Below are positions 9,622 through 20,890 of a stretch of 64,000 nt of DNA, in pieces. The translations under genes and the position numbers were made by a program. The notes beneath the pieces are model-generated. The model was not told where the DNA came from, searched no databases, and was given only the letters and a program-made list of their open reading frames with translations. The stretch's first letter is position 1. The number at the start of each line of letters is the position of its first letter. Origin of the DNA: an uncultured Clostridium sp. (GTDB taxonomy: Bacteria; Bacillota; Clostridia; TANB77; CAG-508); assembly GCA_948469655.1 (NCBI GenBank), contig CAOKMF010000007.1, forward strand, positions 1 through 64,000, read 5' to 3'.

Positions 9622-10746
9622 ACAAACTCCTCCCATACAATATTTGCAAAGTCTAGTCCTTTTTTTGTTAATCTTATGTAGTTTCCGTCTATCTCTAGTA
9701 AGTCATCTTTTGTTAATTTTTCTATTTCTTTTTTATATGCAAATATTGGGTTATCTCCAAATTTATTTTTATATTCTGAAATTTTAACTCCATCTATCTT
9801 TCTTAAACCAAGTAGCATATATTCTTTCGCCATATTCTCTTTTGTTTGCTTTTCGTGTACAGTCTTATTATTTGCAAAATTCCCTTTATTTATGTTTTCT
9901 ATATATTCATCAGCAGAAATTGTATTAGAATACCTTATTCCTTCTATATATGAATGTGAAGCCACTCCAAATCCTAAATACTCCTTTTGGCTCCAGCAGT
10001 CCATATTGTGCTTAGATTCATAGCCGCTTTTTAGCAAAATTTGATATTTCGTAATGCATATAACCATTTTCTTCTAGTATCTTTTTTGTTTCATGATACA
10101 TTTTTCTTTCTAAGTCTTCATCTATCATTTTTAATTTTCCATTTGCCACTAATTCTTCTAATTTTGTACCTTCTTCTAGTATTAATGAATAAAGTGAAAT
10201 ATGCTTTGGCTCTAGCGAAATAACTGTCTTTAGTGTTTCTTCTATATCTTCTAATGTTTGATTTGGAAGCCCTAACATTAAATCTACATTTATATTTTTA
10301 AACCCTACATTTTTTGCTTCATTATATGTATCTAAAAATTCTTTAAAACTATGCATTCTTCCTATTTCTTTTAGTAATTCATCATTTGCTGATTGAAGTC
10401 CTATGCTTATTCTATTTATTCTTGTTTCTATATAATCTTGTAATTTTTCTTTACTCACTGCTCCTGGGTTTACTTCTATTGTAATTTCTACATCTTTATC
10501 AAAATTTTCATGTATACAATCTAATATTCTTTTTATATCTTCAACATTCAAAATAGATGGAGTCCCCCCACCTATATATACTGTTTTTATATTGTATTTA
10601 CTTAAATCTACACTCTCTATCTCCTTCAAAAGTGCTTCTAGATAAGGCTTTATTAGTTTCTCTTTATCACAATATGAAACAAAATCACAATAATAGCACT
10701 TTTTTTTGCAAAATGGAACGTGTATGTATATTCCTACATCTTTCAT
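9618..10746 (-). CDS. hemW: HemW-like radical SAM protein (one +1 site)
   Basis: 375-aa radical SAM protein of the oxygen-independent coproporphyrinogen oxidase-like group; HemW proteins are heme chaperones. The iron-sulfur motif CKKKCYYC is near residue 13, with GGGTPS and the HemW core following. In-frame CGG at complement 10024-10026 is followed at once by a stop; the +1 frame gives the conserved YEISNFAK-KGYESKHN continuation and the C-terminal HemW domain. The start at 10746 follows AGGAG. Confidence 0.92.
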
Positions 10747-10776
10747 GTATGTTTCTCCTAATATACTATAAATCTA

Positions 10777-10899
10777 ATTGCGACGAGAATTAGTATATTG
10801 CTAGGCAATCAAGGCAAATAACCGGAGGCGTGATGATGCACGTTGAGGATTATTTGTCCGAAGATGCCACTTCGCAAGATGCTGATTCTCGTCACAATT
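10777..10899. repeat. 122-bp palindromic element, copy B
   Basis: Reverse-orientation copy. Ends ATTGCGACGAGAAT and ATTCTCGTCACAAT pair, and the arms CAAATAA/TTATTTG pair. The centre varies (ACGTGC instead of ACGTAC), yet pairing is kept. It fills the hemW-whiA gap and overlaps the last codons of whiA. Confidence 0.75.
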
Positions 10900-11725
10900 C
10901 AGCTATTTCAATAATCTTTTTAAGCCTATGATTTACCCCTGATTTTCCGATTGGCTCTGATAACATTTTCCCAAGTTCTACTAAACTTGCATCTGGATTT
11001 TCTATCCTAAGTTCTGCAATTTCTCTTAAATTTAATGGAAGTTTATTAAATTTCTTTTGCTTTTTTAACTTTTCTATTGCTTGTATTTGATACACTGCTG
11101 CACTTATTGTTTTATTTAGGTTTGCTGTTTCACAATTTACTTTTCTATTTACATTGTTTTTTGTATCTTTAAGTACTCGTATATCTTCATATTTTAAAAC
11201 TGAACTATTAGCACCAATTAATGCTAAAAATTTTGATATTTCTTCCCCGTCTTTTATATATACTGAATATGCGTATTTTCTGTCTAACTTTTTTAAGTTT
11301 ATATCAAACTTACTTATAGCATTAATTATTTCGTCTCTTCCTTTTTCTTCTTTTAGCCTTATTTCTAAATGATATCTACTGTCTGGTTCTGTGATAGAAC
11401 CGCTTCCCAAAAATGCTCCGCGAGCTAGTGCTTTTATTTTATCTTCTGTGTCAATTTCTAGTTTTTTAAATTCTAAACTACTTTTTTTAAATTCTATTTC
11501 ATAGCTTTTACCTTTCATTTCTATTTTATAGTTTATCTCAAGTTTGTTCAAAAGCTTATTTAGTCTATTTATATTATATTCGTTTTCTGTTAGGAATTTT
11601 ATTTTGCTACCGCTTTTAGTATCAACTGTAAGCAAATAACCGTAAAGCTCGGCTTTCACGGTTTCTTTATTTCCAAATATATTTATTTTACTTAATTCTT
11701 CTTTCACACTCGAAGAAAAAGACAT
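10892..11725 (-). CDS. whiA: DNA-binding protein WhiA
   Basis: 277-aa WhiA, a conserved Gram-positive protein with an N-terminal LAGLIDADG-like domain (GAFLGSGSI near residue 105) and a C-terminal helix-turn-helix (LREIAELRIENPDASLVELG). It influences cell division and, in actinobacteria, sporulation. Start ATG at 11725 follows AAGGAG. Intact in one frame. Confidence 0.93.
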   Translation of the reverse strand: MSFSSSVKEELSKINIFGNKETVKAELYGYLLTVDTKSGSKIKFLTENEYNINRLNKLLNKLEINYKIEMKGKSYEIEFKKSSLEFKKLEIDTEDKIKALARGAFLGSGSITEPDSRYHLEIRLKEEKGRDEIINAISKFDINLKKLDRKYAYSVYIKDGEEISKFLALIGANSSVLKYEDIRVLKDTKNNVNRKVNCETANLNKTISAAVYQIQAIEKLKKQKKFNKLPLNLREIAELRIENPDASLVELGKMLSEPIGKSGVNHRLKKIIEIAEL

Positions 11726-11740
11726 TAGCAACGCTCCTTC

Positions 11741-12569
11741 CTAACTTTGAATTACTAAAACTCTATCATTTCCACCTAAATCTTTTATACAATATGCACT
11801 TTTGTATTTTTTACTTTTTTCTACTAAATTTAGTACATCTTGTCTTTGGTCAAAGCCTATTTCGACTGCAATTATTCCGTCTTTTTTTAAATATTTATAT
11901 CCTTCATTAATAATTGTTTTATAAAACTTAAGTCCGTCTTCTCCACCGGTCTAATGCAAGATGTGGTTCGTATTTTAAGTTATATTCTTTTATTACATCT
12001 TTTTTTATATATGGTGGGTTTGAAACTATAATATCAAATTTTCCTTCTATATTTTCAAACATATCACTTTGTATAAATTTTATATTTTGATTTTCTAATA
12101 AGTTTTCAGAATTTATCTTTGAGGCTTCTAATGCTTTTTCACTTATATCTGCTCCTGTTATATTTAAGTTTTTTACATATTTTGCAAGTGAAATTGCAAT
12201 TACTCCGCTTCCTGTACATAAGTCTAATATATCTTTTTTATCTTTTGAAAGCTTTATTACTTCTTCTACCAAATTTTCAGTATCTGCTCTTGGAATAAGT
12301 ACATCTTGATTTACAAAAAAGTCCATTTTCATAAATTCTTTTGAGTTTGTTAGGTATTGTAGTGGATAGCCTTTTGAAATCTTATCTATGCCAGAGAAAA
12401 AAATTTTTTCTAATTCTTTTTCTATTTCTTTGTCAGAATATATAATTAATTCTTCTTTTTTTATTTTAAGTATATTTGCTAAATACACTTTAGCAGTAAG
12501 ACTTGCTTCGTCTATATTGTTTTTTTTCAATAGACTTACGCCTTTAGATAATGCCTCTTTTATAATCAT
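11741..12569 (-). CDS. prmC: Release factor glutamine methyltransferase PrmC (one +1 site)
   Basis: SAM-dependent methyltransferase that modifies the GGQ glutamine of release factors. 275 aa with DLCTGSGVIAI (SAM site), and the catalytic NPPY motif near residue 188. In-frame CGG at complement 11946-11948 truncates the protein after HLALD; the +1 frame gives GGEDGLKFY, the standard PrmC continuation, through the stop at 11741. Its ATG lies 3 bp after the stop of the preceding gene, so coupled translation is likely. Confidence 0.93.
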
Positions 12570-12572
12570 TTG

Positions 12573-14564
12573 CTATCTATCCCCTTTTGTATCTTGTTCT
12601 TCTGGCATTTCTTTTGTACTTTCCATAGTTTTTTTCTCTATCTCTTCTATATCAGGAATTTCTTCATAGTTTGACATATCACTTATCCTATTTTTAAATT
12701 CAGCTTGCAACTCCTTATGTCCTTCTATATCTTGGGATGTTTCTTCTTTGCTATTATAGATTACACTTTCTCCTGTATTTCTAAAAAGCTTTCTTCGTAT
12801 ATTTAATATCATTCTAGAAAAGCTTGATTCTTTTGTAGGTTTTGGAAGATTCTCTCTTCTTTCTTTTTCACTTGGTGCAAAATTTGTTTTTATTGGACTT
12901 TGTATTTTCATTTCCGCAGATAATATCTCACCATTTTGCATTATATATATTGTCTTTTCACCATTGTCATTTATTACTATTTCCCTACCTAAAATCGTAA
13001 TTTTTGCATATGGATTTTTAGCTTGTAACTCTTCTTTTAATTCTAAGAATTTATTTACATATGGCACTATTTCTTCTCCTATATCTTCTGTAAAATCGCC
13101 AATTGCTTTCTCTGCTTCTATTTCTTCACCTGCTGTAACTTTTGTAATATCTGAAAGATCAGATACAAATAGTATTTCTCCATTTTTTTCGTATAGATAT
13201 TTTACTCTTTCCCCTTCTTCAATACCTAATATTAAATAATCATTTATATCTTGTAATTGTCCTACTCTCGAGAGCTTATCTATCAAATTTACTATACCTA
13301 ATTGATTTTCTGAATTCATTATTTTTGCTACAATTTCATCTAAAAATTTAATTTCATATTCTTGTCCATACTTTTTATACGATTGCCTAATTTTTATAAA
13401 CTCCTCTATAGTTAACTCACCAGATTTTGCTTTTCTTTCTAATATAGCTGGTTGGCTTTGTATAAATTTTTTCACTAATGCTCCTGAATCCATATATTCA
13501 TGAAAGTCTTCATTCTGAGCTATTACACTCTTGAATTTAGTCCTATATTTTCTTAGATTTACATATTTCTCTAATTCCTCTTGTGTTATTTCTTCTTTTT
13601 CTGTTATTTCTTCAAATTCCTTTCTGAAATATTTCTCAAACACTATATCTCTTACCATTATTCTTTCTGGTATTAGCTCTTGTTGTATTATATCTTCTGT
13701 TTTACTATCATAATAATCTATTGAAGTATCTAATGAATCATCTAGACCATTTTCATTTAGATAATTTTGATATTCTTTATCATTTTTTATTTTTTGCATT
13801 ACTTCAACAAATCTTTTTACTCTTAATAGTTTTTCATTTTGCCTTTCTTCTTCAGTTGGGAATTGTTCTTCTGGTATATCACTTCCAAAATTTTTTAATA
13901 CTTCTGTAATATAATCTAATTCATTTACTCTTTTTTCTAAGACATATATATAATCTAACTCTGCCAAAAATTCTTTACATTCTTTTTTTGACATTTTTAA
14001 TCTTTTGCATACATTATCTTTTATATTACCTTTACCTATTGCCATTGTTTCTTCTTGTCCAATAGCTAATTCTATTTGATTTACTACACTAGTTAAATAT
14101 TTGTATGAGTTTGTTTTTATCCCTGCTTTTTCTACTATCCAGTTTGTTAGTCCTTCATTAAATCCTCTTCCTAATTCTTCTTCATTCTTATAAGTTTCTA
14201 ATACTCCTGACCCGCTTTTTATCTTGAGCTTTCTACATTCTCTTTTTAGTTTTTCGAGTATTGAATGAACACCCTCATGCAAAGCAGTAGCTTTTATAAT
14301 ATCATTATCCTGTATATCTTTGTCACTTAATAGACTACCATTTTCCCCTTCATAACATAACGTAATAGAATGGTCTTCCATACTCTGATATCCACTATAA
14401 TTTGTCATTTCTTCATTTGTATATACTGCTGATAAATTTAAGGTCAACCTTTTTCTTGCGAAATCTTTTCCAAATGTATTTACAAATGCCTCTGTATTCT
14501 CTAATCGTTCTACTATAAAGCTTCTTAAATACTCTTCCACCTCTAGATTTCTTTGTTTTCCCAT
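12573..14564 (-). CDS. Putative HExxH metalloprotein
   Basis: 663-aa soluble protein I do not recognise by name. Residues about 90-100 read ATALHEGVHSI, an HExxH zinc-protease motif inside a helix, and about 35 residues later GFNEGLTNWIVE supplies a plausible Glu third ligand, the arrangement seen in gluzincin-like enzymes. The rest is long, charged, helical (200-400), then a beta-rich segment and a basic-to-acidic tail rich in Glu/Lys. No signal peptide or membrane helix. It sits between a small orphan gene and prmC on the minus strand, with tight spacing. Confidence 0.6.
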   Translation of the reverse strand: MGKQRNLEVEEYLRSFIVERLENTEAFVNTFGKDFARKRLTLNLSAVYTNEEMTNYSGYQSMEDHSITLCYEGENGSLLSDKDIQDNDIIKATALHEGVHSILEKLKRECRKLKIKSGSGVLETYKNEEELGRGFNEGLTNWIVEKAGIKTNSYKYLTSVVNQIELAIGQEETMAIGKGNIKDNVCKRLKMSKKECKEFLAELDYIYVLEKRVNELDYITEVLKNFGSDIPEEQFPTEEERQNEKLLRVKRFVEVMQKIKNDKEYQNYLNENGLDDSLDTSIDYYDSKTEDIIQQELIPERIMVRDIVFEKYFRKEFEEITEKEEITQEELEKYVNLRKYRTKFKSVIAQNEDFHEYMDSGALVKKFIQSQPAILERKAKSGELTIEEFIKIRQSYKKYGQEYEIKFLDEIVAKIMNSENQLGIVNLIDKLSRVGQLQDINDYLILGIEEGERVKYLYEKNGEILFVSDLSDITKVTAGEEIEAEKAIGDFTEDIGEEIVPYVNKFLELKEELQAKNPYAKITILGREIVINDNGEKTIYIMQNGEILSAEMKIQSPIKTNFAPSEKERRENLPKPTKESSFSRMILNIRRKLFRNTGESVIYNSKEETSQDIEGHKELQAEFKNRISDMSNYEEIPDIEEIEKKTMESTKEMPEEQDTKGDR

Positions 14565-14586
14565 ATCTTCTCCACTCTTTTGTTTA

Positions 14587-14820
14587 TCAATATATTTTAC
14601 CGTCTGATTTAATATTATATAGTTCTTTTAATTCGTCTGTAACTTGCTTATCTCTAATGTCTTTAATTTCATTCTCGTTTATTTCATAGTATATATATGA
14701 TATACCATTTTTCTCATCTTTTAAAGCTTTTATATATTTTTTCCCACAATAACTTATTTCAGCTATAAGTCTTAGGTCTTTTTCTTTTTTCAATTTTTGT
14801 TTAATCTCTTCTCTACTCAT
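14587..14820 (-). CDS. Small conserved-looking hypothetical protein
   Basis: 77-aa charged protein, 22 bp upstream of the HExxH gene on the same strand, so probably its operon partner. No domain recognised. The alternating beta-type segments (LIAEISYCGKKYIKAL, ISYIYYEINE) suggest a small mixed alpha/beta fold. Kept as a gene because of its position and normal codon use. Confidence 0.6.
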   Translation of the reverse strand: MSREEIKQKLKKEKDLRLIAEISYCGKKYIKALKDEKNGISYIYYEINENEIKDIRDKQVTDELKELYNIKSDGKIY

Positions 14821-14909
14821 TCGTTCCCTCTTATAATTATACTTTATGTTATTAATTATATATTATTTAATTGATTTTTACAATAGCAAAATGAAGCTCC
14901 ATTTTCTAC

Positions 14910-16216
14910 CTAGTTTTCACTTTTACCAATCAAGTCATAATCTTTTACATCTATTATCTTGCACTTTTCGAAAGTACCAAGCTTTAATTCCTTTTCCTTT
15001 TTTATAAATACTACCCCATCTTCTTCTGGTACATCCATATATGTTCTTCCGGATATAGTATTTTCCATCAAAACTCATATTTTCTATAAGTACTTCATAA
15101 GTATTTCCTATCTTTTCTTCCAAATTCTTTTTTGATATTTCTTTTTGCACACTCATTATTTTATTATGTCTTGATTTTTTGGTCATATGGTGAATTTGGT
15201 CAGGAAGCCTTGATGCAGGAGTTCCGTCTTCTTTTGAATACATGAAACATCCGAGTTTATCAAATTTTGCCGTATTTACAAATTCATATAGCTCTTCAAA
15301 GTCTTCTTTTGTTTCTCCTGGAAAGCCTACTATCATTGTTGTTCTAAGTATGGCATTTGGTATTTCTTTTTTTATCTTCTTAATTAACTTTTCTATACTT
15401 TCTTTATTGCTTTTTCTATTCATCCTTTTGAGGACTTTATTTGATATATGTTGAAGTGGAATGTCAAAATATTTACATATTTTTTCTTCTTCTTTTACAA
15501 CTTTTATAAGCTCATCTGTTATTGTTTCAGGATATGTATAAAGAAATCTCATCCATTTAAAGCCTTCTATTTTGCAAAGCTTCCTTAATAATTCTGGAAG
15601 TTTTGCCTCATTATAAATATCAAGACCATATCTTCCTGTGTCTTGTGCAATTATAATTAATTCTTTTATTCCTTTTTTAGCAAGTATCTTTGCTTCTTCT
15701 ATAATATCTTCTTCTTTTCTAGATATGTATTTTCCTTGGATATATGGTATTGCACAGTATGTACAGTTATTGCTACAACCTTCTGCAATTTTAAGATAGG
15801 CATAATTTTCTCCTGTTGTTATGACTCTATTTCTAAAATCTAATAAATCTTTACTGTTATTTTCTTTCATTAGCTTTTGTATCTTGTCCCATAGCATATC
15901 GTATTCTTTTATTGATATAAATAAATCTACTTCTGGTATTAACTTCTCTAAATCCTTTTTGTATCTTTCTACTAGACAACCGAATTACAATTAAATATTT
16001 ACATCTTTTTTTCTTATACTCAGCCATTTCAAATATGCAGTCTATTGCTTCTTCTTTTGCACTTTCTATAAAGCCACATGTGTTTATTACAATAATATCT
16101 GCGTCATTTTCATTGTTTACAATGTTAAAGTTATTTTTCTTGAATATTCCAATTACTTCTTCTGTTACGACTAAGTTTTTACTACAACCTAGTGATATGA
16201 AGCCTACATTATACAT
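14910..16216 (-). CDS. rimO: Ribosomal protein S12 methylthiotransferase RimO (two +1 sites)
   Basis: 434-aa methylthiotransferase acting on Asp of ribosomal protein S12. The MTTase domain Cys residues (GCSKN, NTCGF, GCLVE), the radical SAM motif CSNNCTYC near residue 150 and a C-terminal TRAM domain are present. In-frame CGG at complement 15980-15982 precedes the third MTTase cysteine; +1 reading gives GCLVERYKKDL. A second CGG at complement 15049-15051 lies in the TRAM domain; +1 gives GRTYMDVPEEDGVVFI. Product ends at the TAG at 14910-14912. Confidence 0.93.
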
Positions 16217-16230
16217 TATATCTTACCCCC

Positions 16231-16353
16231 ATTCACAAAATAAACTTCGTCTTACGTCGTTGCTGCTCAGCAAATTCCCCATCCACGTACACACGTACGC
16301 ATCAGGGGATATTTGCTTCACGCGCCTAGTAATACTTGTTTCTTTTGTGAATT
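16231..16353. repeat. 122-bp palindromic element, copy C
   Basis: Ends ATTCACAAAA/TTTTGTGAAT pair; arms AGCAAAT/ATTTGCT and CCCC/GGGG pair around ACGTACACACGTACG. Lies between rimO and the hydrogenase gene, where no gene is seen. Confidence 0.78.
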
Positions 16354-16366
16354 AATTTACTAATTA

Positions 16367-18113
16367 TTATATATTATACTTCCTTCTTGGTGCATACGAT
16401 GTATGAAGAAGTTCATGTGCTTTATGGCTACCTGGTTTTTCTAAGAACTCTTTATATACTTCTTTTACATATGGGTTTTCATGTGACTTACGAAGTGTAC
16501 TTTTTTCGTCAATTGCATATAACGAGTTAGAACGCTTTTTAAATACATCTACCACATTTCTTGTTTTAGCAGATTTTATTGGCTGCCCGCCACCAAGAAT
16601 ACATCCACCGTGGACACGCCATTACTTCTACAAAATCAAAATCAGCTTTTCCGTGATTTTATCTCTTCCATAATTTCTCTTGCATTTGAAAGTCCAGAGG
16701 CAACAGCTATTTTTATTTCTTTTCCTGCTATATTTAATTTTGCTCTCTTTATTCCTTTCTTGCCTCTAACTTCTTTAAATTCTATTTTCTCTAAAGATTT
16801 TCCGAGTTAGTGTTTCAGATGCTGTTCTAAGTGCTGCTTCCATTACTCCACCTGTTACTCCAAATATTGCAGCAGCCCCTGTTGCTTCTCCCATAGGGCT
16901 ATCAAATTTACCATTTTCCAATTCTACAAATTCTATATGTGCCTGTTTTATCATTCTTGCAAGCTCACGTGTTGTTATAACTGCGTCTACATCTGAAACA
17001 CCCTCTTTGTTTTTCATTTCTCCTCTTGTTCTTTCAAATTTCTTTGCAACACATGGCATTATTGAAACAACAAATATCTTACTTGGATCTATCTTCATTT
17101 TCTTTGCGTAATATGATTTAATAAGAGCTCCAAACATTTGATGTGGTGATTTACATGTTGATAAATGTGGAATTTGTTCTTTGTAATTCATTTCTACAAA
17201 TCTTATCCATGCTGGACAACAAGATGTTGCCATTGGAAGTACACCACCATTTTGCACCCTATCTATAAATTCATTTGCTTCCTCCATTATTGTAAAATCT
17301 GCTCCGGTATTTGTATCAAATACTTTATCAAATCCGAGCATTTTTAATGCTGTTATCATTTTCCCTTCAGCATTAGTGCCGATAGGAAGTCCAAATTCTT
17401 CTCCTATTCCTACTCTTACAGCAGGTGCTGTTTGAACTATAACTACTGTATCTTTATCTTTTAATTTATCCCAAACTTTTCCTGTTTCGTCTTTTTCTTT
17501 TAATGCTCCAACCGGGCAATTCTGTATACATTGTCCACAAAAAGTACAGTTTACATCATTTAAGCTATGATTTTCAGCTGTTGATATACAAGAAGAAAAG
17601 CCTCTTTCAGTACAATCTATTGCACCTATTCCTTGTACATCTTTACATGTAGATATACATCTTCTACAAAGTACACACTTATTGAAGTCTCTTACAATAC
17701 TTGGAGATTTATCGTCTATTTCATGTCTATTTCTTTCCCCTTGATATTTTATATCCGTTACTCCAAATTCCTGAGCTAGTCTTTGTAATTCACAATTTCC
17801 GATTTCTTACACAAGTTAGGCATTCCCTATCATGATTTGAAAGTATTAAATCTAACACAGTTCTTCTTGCCTCTATTACCTTATCTGTATTAGTATGAAC
17901 AACCATTCCTTCTTCTGCTTTTTGAATACAAGATGTTGCAAAGCCACGCCTTCCTTCAACTTCTACAATGCACATTCTACAATCGCCAATTTCATTTATT
18001 TCTTTTAGGAAACAAAGAGTTGGAATATCAATATTCACCTTTTTAGCAGCATCTAAGATTGTTGTTCCTTCTTCTACTTCAACTTCTATATCATTTATAG
18101 TTAATTTAATCAT
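16367..18113 (-). CDS. hydA: [FeFe] hydrogenase catalytic subunit (four +1 sites)
   Basis: About 580-aa HndD/HydA-type catalytic subunit. N-terminal [2Fe-2S] ferredoxin domain (1-80), the His-type cluster region, two [4Fe-4S] ferredoxin motifs (CVLCRRCISTC, CTFCGQCIQNC), then the H-cluster domain with TSCCPAW, MPCVAKKFE and the final CPGGCILGGGQP. In-frame CGG at complement 17799-17801, 16802-16804, 16651-16653 and 16608-16610 must be shifted. The last one provides the Gly of the H-cluster motif CPGG itself. ATG at 18113 follows AGAGGTG. Last gene of hydC-hydB-hydA. Confidence 0.95.
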
Positions 18114-18230
18114 ATCTTTCACCTCTGAAATTTTGTTTAGGTTTAATAATACTAAATCAGTAAAACGTTAAATATAATTTTTTAAAAAACTTAATTTTAT
18201 TTTGTAAATCCTTTTTGTATACCTTCCAAG

Positions 18231-18352
18231 TTCACACAAGAATTGGTAAGATGCTAGGCGCACGAGTCAAATATCCTATGAGGCGTACTCTTGTACGTTG
18301 AATAGGAATTTGACGAGTAGCAACGACGCAGGTTGCCGATTATTGTGCGAAC
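18231..18352. repeat. 122-bp palindromic element, copy D
   Basis: Reverse-orientation copy between hydB and hydA. Ends TTCACACAA/TTGTGCGAA pair; arms GTCAAAT/ATTTGAC pair. Being inside an operon, it may act at the RNA level, for example in transcript stability or attenuation. Confidence 0.78.
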
Positions 18353-18353
18353 C

Positions 18354-20213
18354 CTATCTAATTGCATGAAAAGGACACTTACTAATACAAGTTCCACACT
18401 TAATACATACATCCTTATCAATAACATGTGGCTGTTTTACTTCTCCTGAAATTGCACCTACTGGACAATTTCTTTTGCATAATCCACATCCTTTACATTT
18501 TTCCTTGTCAATTTGTATATCAGCTAATGCTTTACACTCTCCTGTCTTACATTTTTTATCTATAACATGTTCTTTGTATTCATTCATAAAATATTTCATT
18601 GTGCTTATTACTGGATTTGGTGCTGTTTGGCCAAGCCCACATACAGATGCGTTTTTTATGTTTTCACATAAACTTTGAAGCTTCTCTAAGTCTTCTTCAG
18701 TCCCATCACCTTTAGTTATCTTGTCTAAGATTTCATACATTCTTTTTGTTCCAATTCTACATGGTGTACATTTTCCGCAAGATTCGTCTACTGTAAATCC
18801 TAAGTAAAATTTAGCAAGATTTACCATACATTTTGTATCATCCATTACTATAAGTCCACCTGAACCCATCATTGAGCCAATACTACTAAGAGATTCATAA
18901 TCTATTTTGATATCTAAATATTCTTTAGGTATACAGCCTCCTGAAGGTCCACCTGTTTGAGCCGCTTTAAATTCTCTATTATTTGGAATTCCACCACCTA
19001 TGTCATATACAATTTCTCTTAAAGTCGTTCCCATTGGAACCTCCACAAGTCCTGTATTTACTACATTTCCACCTAGTGCAAATACCTTTGTTCCTTTTGA
19101 GTTTTCAGTTCCAATTTGTGAATACCAAGTAGCACCATTTAGTATTATTTTTGTTATATTTGCATATGTTTCTACATTGTTTATAAGTGTTGGCTTTTGC
19201 CATAGTCCTACATTTGCAGGGAATGGTGGTTTTAATCTTGGACGTCCTGCTCTTCCTTCTATTGATTCTAGAAGTGCTGTTTCTTCTCCACATACAAATG
19301 CTCCTGCACCGAAGTCTTATTTCTATATCAAAGGAAAATTTTGTACCCCAAATATTCTTTCCTAAAGTGCCATATTCTCTTGCTTGCTTTAGTGCTATAT
19401 CAAATCTTTGCACTGCTATTGGATATTCTGCTCTAACATAAATATATCCTTTATCTGCACCGCAGGCATATCCTGCAATTTCCATTGCTTCTATAACAGA
19501 ATGTGGGTCTCCTTCTAATATGCTTCTATCCATAAAAGCACCTGGATCTCCTTCATCTGCGTTGCATACTATATATTTCTTATCACTCTTTGCAAGTTTT
19601 GTAAATTCCCATTTCTTACCTGTTAAAAATCCTGCTCCCCCACGTCCTCTAAGTCCTGAATTTTTAACTTCTTCAATTACTTCATCTTCACTCATTTCAA
19701 ATAGTACTTTTTCTAATGCTTTGTAACCATCAAATGCTATGTATTCTTCAATATTTTCTGGGTCGATTTTGCCACAATTTTTAAGTGCTATTCTTTTTTG
19801 TTTTTTATAAAAGCTAAGGTCATCTAGTCTTTTAACTAGCTTTCCATCTACATCTTTGCAAAGTAATCTTTCTACTAATTCTCCGCTTTACTATGTGTGT
19901 ATCTATTATTTCTTCAGCGTCATCTGGTTTTACATTTGAGTAGAATACGTCTTCTGGTCTTACTATAACTATTGGTCCTTTTGCACATAGCCCAAAACAT
20001 CCTGTCTGAATTACTCTTACATTTTCAATATTTTTTTCTTTTATTAATTTTCTAAGGTTTTTAATTATATCTTCTGATTTTGAGGATGTACAGCCTGTTC
20101 CGGTGACATACTAATATATGTTTTTCAACTGTATTTGCTTTTAAATTTACTCTTAAGTCTAATTCTTTTCTTTTTTCTTCTCTTATCTTTTTTATTTCTT
20201 CTAAGGATTTCAT
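18354..20213 (-). CDS. hydB: NuoF-like hydrogenase subunit (three +1 sites)
   Basis: 618-aa flavin subunit of a multimeric hydrogenase (HndC/HydB type) that binds FMN, NAD(P) and iron-sulfur clusters. Domain order: N-terminal thioredoxin-like [2Fe-2S] domain (VCHGTGC ... GCFGLCAKG, about 35-95), NuoF core with [10 protein letters not shown] and CGEET, SLBB, a [4Fe-4S] motif with [10 protein letters not shown], and two C-terminal ferredoxin motifs ([22 protein letters not shown]). Sites: complement 20100-20102 (Gly of CHGTGC), 19883-19885 and 19309-19311. The AAGGAG for its ATG lies over the hydC stop. Confidence 0.94.
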
Positions 20214-20225
20214 TGTTTTTCTCCT

Positions 20226-20718
20226 TTATTCTTTATTCATATACTCATCCAAAACTTGGTCAAGCTTCTGCACAGTTGCCTTTCCATAAACTTCTCCGGT
20301 TTACTGTAAATACTGGTGCAAGGCCGGCATGCTCCTATACATCTAGTTTCTTCAATAGAAAATTTTCCGGTCAGGTGTTGTTTCTCCGAGGCTCAATTTT
20401 TAATCTTTCTTTTAATCTATCTAATATCTTTTCAGAACCTTTAACATAGCATGCTGTACCTAAGCATACTGCTATATTATATTTTCCCTTTGGTTTTAAA
20501 GTAAATCTTGAATAAAATGTTACAACTCCATATACTTCAGCAAACGGTATACTTAAATATTCTGATACTCTCATTTGTGCTGCAGTTGGTATATATCCAT
20601 AGTGTTCTTGTACTTCATTTAGTATTTGTATTAAATTGTCTTTATCTTGTTTATATTTATATAATATTTCTTCTAATGCTTTATCTTTTTTGCAGTTTTT
20701 ACATTCAACTTTTTCCAT
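20226..20718 (-). CDS. hydC: NuoE-like hydrogenase subunit (four +1 sites)
   Basis: 162-aa thioredoxin-like [2Fe-2S] subunit (HndA/HydC/NuoE family) passing electrons to the flavin subunit. Ligand cysteines appear in CLGTACYVKG and CIGACGLAP. The C-terminal third exists only after four +1 shifts at complement 20386-20388, 20367-20369, 20324-20326 and 20296-20298, giving EPGETTPDGKFS, ACGLAP and VNGEVYGKAT. In frame 0 the second cysteine pair would be lost. First gene of the operon, behind a good promoter. Confidence 0.94.
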
Positions 20719-20773
20719 TCTTCTCTTTCCTTTCCGTTTAGCTTCAATTCAAAGGTATTCTTAATATATTTAG

Positions 20774-20802
20774 ATTATAACAAACTATAACTTATTTAAC
20801 AA
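20774..20802 (-). promoter_or_regulatory. Promoter of the hydrogenase operon
   Basis: On the minus strand, TTGTTA (complement 20797-20802) and TATAAT (complement 20774-20779) are 17 bases apart, about 56 bp before hydC. A plausible sigma-A promoter. Confidence 0.65.
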
Positions 20803-20835
20803 TAGAATTTACAAGAAAAAATTACAAAATATGAC

Positions 20836-20876
20836 AAAAAAGCCTCAAAAGAAAATTTGCTTTCCCCTGGGGCTTT
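20836..20876 (-). terminator. Terminator after ftsH
   Basis: Read on the minus strand, AAAGCCCCA ... TGAGGCTTTTTT forms a hairpin followed by a T run, 14 bp after the ftsH stop. Confidence 0.75.
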
Positions 20877-20890
20877 CTATACAGTTTTCT

